From positions 155,683,169 through 155,747,168 of the forward strand of contig NC_080677.1 of the NCBI RefSeq assembly GCF_030445035.2: DNA of 64,000 nucleotides. Direction: 5' to 3'. Made by a program: the position numbers and the translations under genes. Positions within the stretch are counted from its first letter, which is position 1; each line of letters begins with the position of its first letter. Source of the stretch: Dasypus novemcinctus. Lineage: Eukaryota > Chordata > Mammalia > Cingulata > Dasypodidae. The notes below the pieces were generated by a model. That model saw nothing but the letters and a program-made list of their open reading frames with translations. It did no database searches and was not told where the DNA came from. Positions 58,383 to 64,000 of the stretch are shown piece after piece.

Positions 58383-60486
58383 AACACTGGTGGAACATAA
58401 AGAAGAAAGGGTAAACATATATAAAAGATAAAAGATCTTATGGTGATGAAAGGCACAATGCAAGAAAAAGGTTTTGGCTTTGTTTTGGGGAAGATTCTGA
58501 GAATTTACAACTACGGCAGGGGAGGATCACTGGTGCAGGATCTTAGTGGTAAAGGGATGTATGTGGAAGAATGCACCCAGGGCAGGCCCCAATGGAATAT
58601 GAATGTGTTCATGTGGTCATGGGGTGCTATCTCAGTGGGTGGAAACCCACACAATATTAAATTTCCATCCTGGGGAGTCCTGCTACATTCTCTAATGGAG
58701 TAGCAAGAATTTTTTTTTTTAGAGTACAGAGACAGTTCCTAGTGAAAGAGGACAGACCAATATGTCAGGCCTTTGGTATCAATGCTTGATATCAATAGAA
58801 ACTTAGCCTAGTAATGTATGTTGCCTAAGAATTACCTCTTTAAAACCTCCTTGTTGCTCAAATATGGTCTCTCTAAGCCAAACTCAGCGTATAAACTCAC
58901 TGCCTTCCCCCTGGCAGGGGACATGACTCTTGGGGATGGGTCTCCCTGGCACTGAGGGATTATTACCCAGCACCAACTACCGATGTTTCTGGAGAAAGTC
59001 GGTAGCCAAAAGGGAGAAATATTAAATAGAAATGAGTTTTTACAGCTAGGATATTTCAAAGTGAGTCAGGAGGTCATTCCAGATGTTAGACTTTTGCACA
59101 TCTCAGAAGGATCTCACTGCCTGTCACAGTAAATACTGCCTCAAGCAGCCTGAGGATTCTAGAGACATCTAGACACTATATGCAGGGCAGAAAACCCCAG
59201 GAAATCAGTACCCCATCAGTGGGCCTTACTTTGGAATATAACCTATTTTCACAATGTATCAGGGTTAGACTCACTTATACTTTTTTTTTTTTTTTAAAGA
59301 TTTATTTATTTATTTCTATCCCCTTCCCCCCCCTACCCTGGTTGTCTGTTCTCTGTGTATTTGCTGCGTCTTCTTTGTCCGCTTTTTGTTGTTGTCAGTG
59401 GCAGGGAATCTGTGTCTCTTTTTGTTGCATCATCTTGTGTCAGCTCTCCATGTGTGCAGCGCCATTCCTGGGCAAGCTGCACTTTCTTTCACGCTGGGCG
59501 GCTCTCCTTACAGGGCGCACTCCTTGCGCGTGGGGCTCCCCTACGCTGGGGACATCCCCGCGTGGCATGGCACTACTTGCGCGCATCAGCACTGCACATG
59601 AGCCAGCTCCACTTGGGTCAAGGAGGCCCGGGGTTTGAACCGCGGACCTCCCATGTGGTAGATGGACGCCTTAACCACTGGGCCAAGTCCGCCGCCACTT
59701 ATACTTTTTCTACACGTTTTTTCTGCCACTTTTATTTCAACCTATAATTACCATTATACCCATCAAATATATGCCCCAGAGATTTAAATCTTCTGGCTGT
59801 TCATATGCCAGTTGAGTCCTGAATCTCAGCAGAATTGCAGTCAATGCCTACTTTCCAGTTCATCGGACTCACCCAGGACAACTAAAAAAAGAATGATGGA
59901 CAATGTCCATCCCAAAAGACAGAATCTACAACTGCAAGCAAGGCAGTTGTATCCATCCGCCCCATGGGATCTAAGCTCCCTCTCAATCAGAAGCAAAGCA
60001 GGAATCACCATTCCAAAATCCTCAAGATTGAGGAATGAATAAACATAAGGGGGATATGCAACTGTGGACCACAGTTGAGTTATTATTATTCTAGCAATGA
60101 AGAACTAGTAACATTAATATAAAGAGAGTGGTCACCAGAGGTTCTGAGGGGGGAGAGAGGAAAAAATTGTATAAAGTGGGGCATTACTGGGACAATAGAA
60201 TTGTTCTGCATGATACCGCAATGATAGATACAGGCCTTTATACATTTTGTCAAAACCTATAAAATTGTGTGGTGCAAAGTGTAAACATAATGTAAACTAT
60301 AGACCATGGTTAGTAGCAATGCTTCAATATGTGTTCATCAATTATAACAAATGTACCACACTAATGAAAGATGTTAATAGGGTAAAGTATGTGTGTGTGG
60401 GGGGGGGCTGGGGTATATGAGAATCCCCTATATTTTCAATGTAACTTTTATGTAATTGAAAACTTCTTTAAAAATAAAGAAAAAAA
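58383..60486 (+). mobile_element. Second L1, ORF1 stub joined to 3' UTR
   Basis: 58,383-58,466 repeats L1 ORF1 text from 53,368-53,450 ('acactggtggaacataaaga', 'gatgaaaggcacaatgcaag'). It is followed at once by L1 3' UTR text that parallels 57,700-58,370 and also holds the middle part found in the copy at 22,600-23,500 ('ctccctggcactgaggga', 'actgcaagcaaggcag'). It ends 'ttctttaaaaataaag' plus A-run at 60,486. A DAS SINE splits it. The 152-codon frame at 59,180-59,638 is mostly SINE. Confidence 0.8.
59286..59695 (-). mobile_element. DAS-type SINE, minus strand
   Basis: Left T-run and 'aaagatttatttatttatt'; right head complement 'gggccaagtccgccgc'. A perfect duplication, cacttatacttttt, lies at 59,272-59,285 and 59,696-59,709. 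Well preserved, with many CpGs. Confidence 0.95.
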
Positions 60487-60488
60487 CC

Positions 60489-60910
60489 CCACATATGCAG
60501 GCGAGGTATGTCCTCATCTGAGGCTCAGGGTCCTCTTCCAAGTTCACACATTTATCTCAAAGTCTCCTTCTGGCTGGAGTTCTGAGGTCCCCATTCTTGC
60601 TGGCTGTTGGTGAGGTATGCTCTCGGCTCCTTAGAGGCTGCCCTCAGGTCCTTGCCACATGTCCTTCCCACAATTTGGCAGCTTACTTGTTCAAAGCCAG
60701 CAGGAATTTCTCTCCCCAGATTGCTAAAAAAATGTCTTCTAACATGTAACTAATGACAGGAATAATTATACCATCATCTGTGCCATATAATGTAACCTAG
60801 TCAAGGGTATCTATGTCATCATACTCACAGGTCCTTATTACACTCAAGGGAGGGGATTACCCAGGACATGTACTCTAGGAGGTGGGACTCTCAGGGGTCA
60901 TCACAGAATT
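60489..60910 (-). mobile_element. MaLR-type LTR, antisense, partial
   Basis: 'ggctgccctcaggtccttgc', 'cttcccacaatttggcagct' and 'ggtgggactctcaggggtca' are complement phrases of MLT1-like LTRs. The 3' terminal part is missing, and it begins right after the L1 A-tail. Confidence 0.65.
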
Positions 60911-61713
60911 CTGTATCATATCATGCACTAATTTTAAATCTTCCTTTTAGAAAAAGTCTAAAGATTTAGAATGAAAGCTGGACTGAAATACTGAAATTTT
61001 TCTTGGTACAATTTTTATTTCTTAACACCTTTAAAATCATGGACTAAGAATAAATGTTGAGGGGAAGGGAAAGAAAGTAATCTTTATTGATGACTAAATA
61101 TGTGCCAGGCACTGAGCTTGTTCTGTATCAGAGAAATGAATACATTTGAAACAAGGAGATACTTTAAGAAGCATGTAATTATCAAATACTAGAGTATTCC
61201 GAAGTGTTTTTAAGTACAGCTAAGGAAATCAGACAATGATAACAGCTGTCATTAAGTTGAAAGGCTAAAACATATTTCAGAATTTTCCTAAATACGTGGT
61301 TGAGTAGGCTTTTGAAGCTCTTGGAAAACAAATACTCTAGATTTCCCAGTATAATTTTACTTTTCTTTTTAAAGCAAAACAGATTGTAGTTGAACAGAAT
61401 TTAAAACAGACTGTAGCTTATATAACTAAATTTAATGGCCTAAAATATTTTCTCTAAATCATGCTGTACATATTTTATTAATCTATGAATAAAATTTATT
61501 CTAGCATGATATTACACATATTTAATTATAGTCAAATTTTTATATGTAACATTTATGTAATCTAAGTATCTTTTTAAAAAAGTATTTATCTAGATCAAAT
61601 ATAGCTAATAATGCTTAGGGAATGAAAACTACAAAGGTCTTTAGAATTAAGAAACATTTAAAAGCACATTTAAATTCAAATATTGCTTGATACTACTTTC
61701 ATCCTGAAGCATC
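60911..61713. other. No feature seen (AT-rich, probably unique)
   Basis: No frame, repeat or RNA recognised. Confidence 0.4.
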
Positions 61714-61727
61714 AAGAAGTCTGAAGC

Positions 61728-62116
61728 GGCGGCGGACTTGGCCCAGTGGTTAGGGCGTCCGTCTACCACATGGGAGGTCCATGGTTCAAACCCCGGGCCT
61801 CCTTGACCTGTGTGGAGCTGGTCCATGTGCAGTGCTGATGTGTGCAAGGAGTGCCGTGCCACACAGGGGTGTTCCCCGCGTAGGGGAGCCCCATGTGCAA
61901 GGAGTGCGCCCCGTAAGGAGAGCTGCCCAGGAATGGCGCCGCACACACGGAGAGCTGACACAAGATGACACAACAAAAAGAAACAGATTCCCGTGCCTCT
62001 CACAACAACAGAAGCGGACAAAGAAGACGCAGCAAAAAGACACAGAGAAGAGACAACCGGGCGGGGGGGGGGGGGGGGGGAGCGGAATAAATAAATAAAT
62101 CTTTAAAAAAAAAAAA
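61728..62116 (+). mobile_element. DAS-type SINE, well preserved, with poly-G run
   Basis: Head 'ggcggcggacttggcccagt', A box at 61,739-61,749, B box gttcaaacc at 61,784-61,792. A G-run of about 18 or more lies near 62,063-62,080, then (aaat)n and A14. The perfect 14 bp duplication aagaagtctgaagc lies at 61,714-61,727 and 62,117-62,130. The intact duplication, long homopolymers and retained CpGs point to a young insertion. Frames of 66-125 codons are SINE shadows. Confidence 0.96.
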
Positions 62117-62130
62117 AAGAAGTCTGAAGC

Positions 62131-63136
62131 ATGGACTTTATTCAGAGCAATAGATGAAAACAACAGATTTTAGTTTTCAAACAGATTTTACTACATTTTT
62201 GAAGACTTGAATTAAAGTCACTGGAAATAGAAGTTGGTGTGAGGGAGGGAAGGAGATGGTGCTTCACTAAAAGCCTTATTTACTGGGAGAAATTTCTGCC
62301 CTGCCTCACACTGTGGCTGCAGGGGCGTATAGTTATATTGGCTTATGTGTGGGGTCTGGCTAATTGCCATCCAAGAGTAGTTCTTAATCTTCAAAATACA
62401 TGAGAATCATCTCTGGAAGTTCAATTTTTAATAAAACTCTTTAGATGAGTCAAGGGGGCGGCAGAAAAGGCCCTGCAAACAGTGAATGGGAGGCAAGGCG
62501 ACAGCAACCCCCAAGAGACCTGTAGCATCACCTCTGCCTGGCCCTGGACTGAAGATCTGGACACAGGCAAGGAAAGAAGCAATGGCCTCCTGGGGACAGA
62601 GCCAGGACCAAGGACAAGAAAACCTGTCCTGTGGTTCCCTAATGACAAGCTTGCTACCCTCTGCCCTGCTAGGAGGGTATTAGATGCTCCTGGGCAAGAA
62701 CCCTGAAGTAGGAGGATGAACATGACCCTGAGTCCATCTGTGAAGTCCAGGGCAAGCTTGGGACCGTCTTTGGCTTTGCGCAGTTCACCATTTTCCACTG
62801 GCAGCCCACCTACCCAACTATAGCCTCCAACAACTCCCTACCTTCAGCATTTTCTCCCAGTGAAAAGTCTTGGAAACGGGGAAATTGGGAACAAAACCTG
62901 CCCCAAGATAGGCTCCTCTGAGGTGACTGGCTGATTCCCACAGGGAAGACATAGGGCTGTCCCAGCTACTTGACCACAGACTCTTGCAGTGATTGTTGCT
63001 GAATGTCCTGAATGGGAACATCTATTGACAAGGCATTCTACAAAGTTTTCTAAAATCCAAACACCCAAGGATTCCCCAGGAGATACTTCTCGACCTGAGA
63101 TCCAGTCAGCAATGTGAAGGCTGCTCCATTGGCTGC
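62131..63136. other. No firm feature; higher-GC flank of the Q-rich frame
   Basis: No repeat recognised. GC content rises from about 62,430 on. Short frames on both strands (for example 62,482-62,706 + and 62,421-62,798 -) have no recognisable domain. If the Q-rich frame downstream is a relic of a gene, this may be its upstream exon or retrocopy sequence. Confidence 0.35.
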
Positions 63137-63826
63137 TTGGACATTTTCCTAACTGGCAGATGCCTTAGATCAGGGTCTCAGGATGATAATTCAACATGTT
63201 TCATCCCAGGACCAACACCTGGCCAGGGCGAGCAGCAAGGGCAGACCCTGCAGGTCTATCTGCCCACGTCCCAGCAGTGGCAGCAGGAGCAGCCTGCCCT
63301 AGGAGGGCAGCAGTCACAGACGCTGCAGGCCTATCTCCCCATGTTCCAGTATTTGCAGCAGCTGCAGATACCGCAGCCTGGCCAGTGAGGGCAGCAGAGG
63401 CAGATGCTGCAGGCCTACCAACCCACTTACCAGCAATGGCAGCCACAGATACTACAGGCCTATCCGCCCACGTTCCAGTACCCGCAGCAGCTCAGCTCAG
63501 CCGGCCAGCAGGCACGAGTTACAGACCCATCATCCTCTCCCCCAGGGCAGTCGTGGTCAACATCAAGACTGTCAGGGAAAGGCAGCTGCCAACTCTGCCA
63601 ATCTGGGGCAGTAATGTCAAGAGTCCCTAAATTAACAGCCCTTGTGGAGAACTCACTCCAGACATATACACCCACACACATGAACATGCTCGCCCTCTCC
63701 CAGAGCTGCAGAATTTGGGGCAGCCCTTGCAGAATCTGGAATCATGAAGAAAATACCTATTCTGGAGCTTTTGGAACCACTTCCACAGACCCAGAAGCAG
63801 GTTTATATTGGCTGCAAAACCCCTGA
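63137..63826 (+). pseudogene. Unidentified Q/P-rich repeated reading frame with one stop
   Basis: Not recognised. One frame runs from 63,137 to 63,826 with a single TGA at 63,386-63,388, giving about 228 sense codons. Its middle (about 63,240-63,500) consists of four related units starting 'LQVYLPT', 'LQAYLPM', 'LQAYQPT' and 'LQAYPPT', each followed by an aromatic/Q run such as 'SQQWQQ' or 'FQYLQQ'. The units keep phase across the TGA. After the repeats come 'SWSTSRLSGKGSCQLC' and a non-repetitive tail. No signal peptide or membrane segment is seen. It may be a pseudogene, a retrocopy, or a real gene relic with a readthrough or sequencing error; function is unknown. Confidence 0.4.
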
Positions 63827-64000
63827 TAATCTCAACTGCAGGATGGCTAGGTGCCCCGCCTCAAAGGTTCTAGACATCATCTCAGAGACAGAAATTGGCA
63901 CAGGAGATTCCAGAGAGGGCACCCTCTGCTGCCACAGTCAACTGCCTGGGTTGCTCAGTGCCAAGAGGTCCATTCACCTCTGGCTGCCTCTGGAACATCA
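63827..64000. other. No feature seen; continuation of higher-GC unique DNA
   Basis: Same composition as the Q-rich frame's flank, no frame through it. The element or gene relic may continue past the window end. Confidence 0.35.

Noticed and set aside
61739-61792. tRNA-like A and B boxes
   Set aside because: They belong to the SINE head; the rest of the sequence cannot fold into a full tRNA, and target duplications show retroposition.

Overview
This window is mammalian nuclear DNA from an armadillo, most likely Dasypus or a close relative. The diagnosis rests on about a dozen full-length copies and several short ones of one tRNA-derived SINE. Its head reads 'acttggcccagtggttagg', it has a tRNA-like B box 'gttcaaacc' and an (aaat)n tail, and it matches the DAS SINEs described from armadillo. 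Long xenarthran-style LINE-1 3' UTRs and the AT-rich, CpG-poor base composition agree. I see no intact protein-coding gene, no RNA gene and no prokaryotic-type system. The window looks intergenic or deep-intronic and is built almost wholly from nested retroelements. A short exon of a real gene could still hide in the unique stretches.

Layout. 1-6.5 kb: L1 pieces in both orientations, one DAS SINE, and an antisense retrocopied 3' end with no DAS or L1 sequence. 6.5-8.3 kb: a decayed DDX5 processed pseudogene. 8.7-14.8 kb: an ERVL-type solo LTR, several L1 3' ends and an L1 ORF2 body carrying four DAS SINEs. 14.8-18.4 kb: an antisense MaLR/ERVL-like element whose two flanking LTRs do not match each other. 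20.3-25.0 kb: a TAF9B processed pseudogene split by a 2.9 kb L1 3' UTR insertion with a clean target-site duplication, followed directly by an ARPC5 processed pseudogene. 29.0-35.4 kb: an antisense ERVL provirus with both LTRs, a tRNA-Leu-like primer site and decayed gag, protease, RT, RNase H, integrase and dUTPase remnants. Its RNase H region is interrupted by a strikingly GC/CpG-rich, apparently younger LTR.

37.6-48.4 kb: one ancient antisense L1, nearly full length, expanded to about 10.8 kb by solo LTRs, SINEs and a 2.5 kb block. 48.4-50.2 kb: a sense L1 3' end holding another solo LTR of the same family. 50.8-51.9 kb: antisense MaLR-type LTRs, one carrying a hAT-type DNA transposon with inverted repeats and an 8 bp duplication. 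51.9-60.5 kb: a sense L1 with an internal deletion, followed head-to-tail by a second, more drastically deleted L1. 61.7-62.1 kb: a well-preserved DAS SINE with a poly-G run. 62.4-64.0 kb: higher-GC sequence with a tandemly repeated Q-rich reading frame broken by one TGA, which I could not identify.

Nothing here forms a working pathway. The value of the window is its insertion chronology, readable from target-site duplications, and the unusual GC-rich LTR at 31.3-32.2 kb. Its sense strand carries six 23 bp repeats, two hairpins with a shared stem, enhancer-like repeats and four CCAAT boxes. All family names come from recognition by eye; no search was run.
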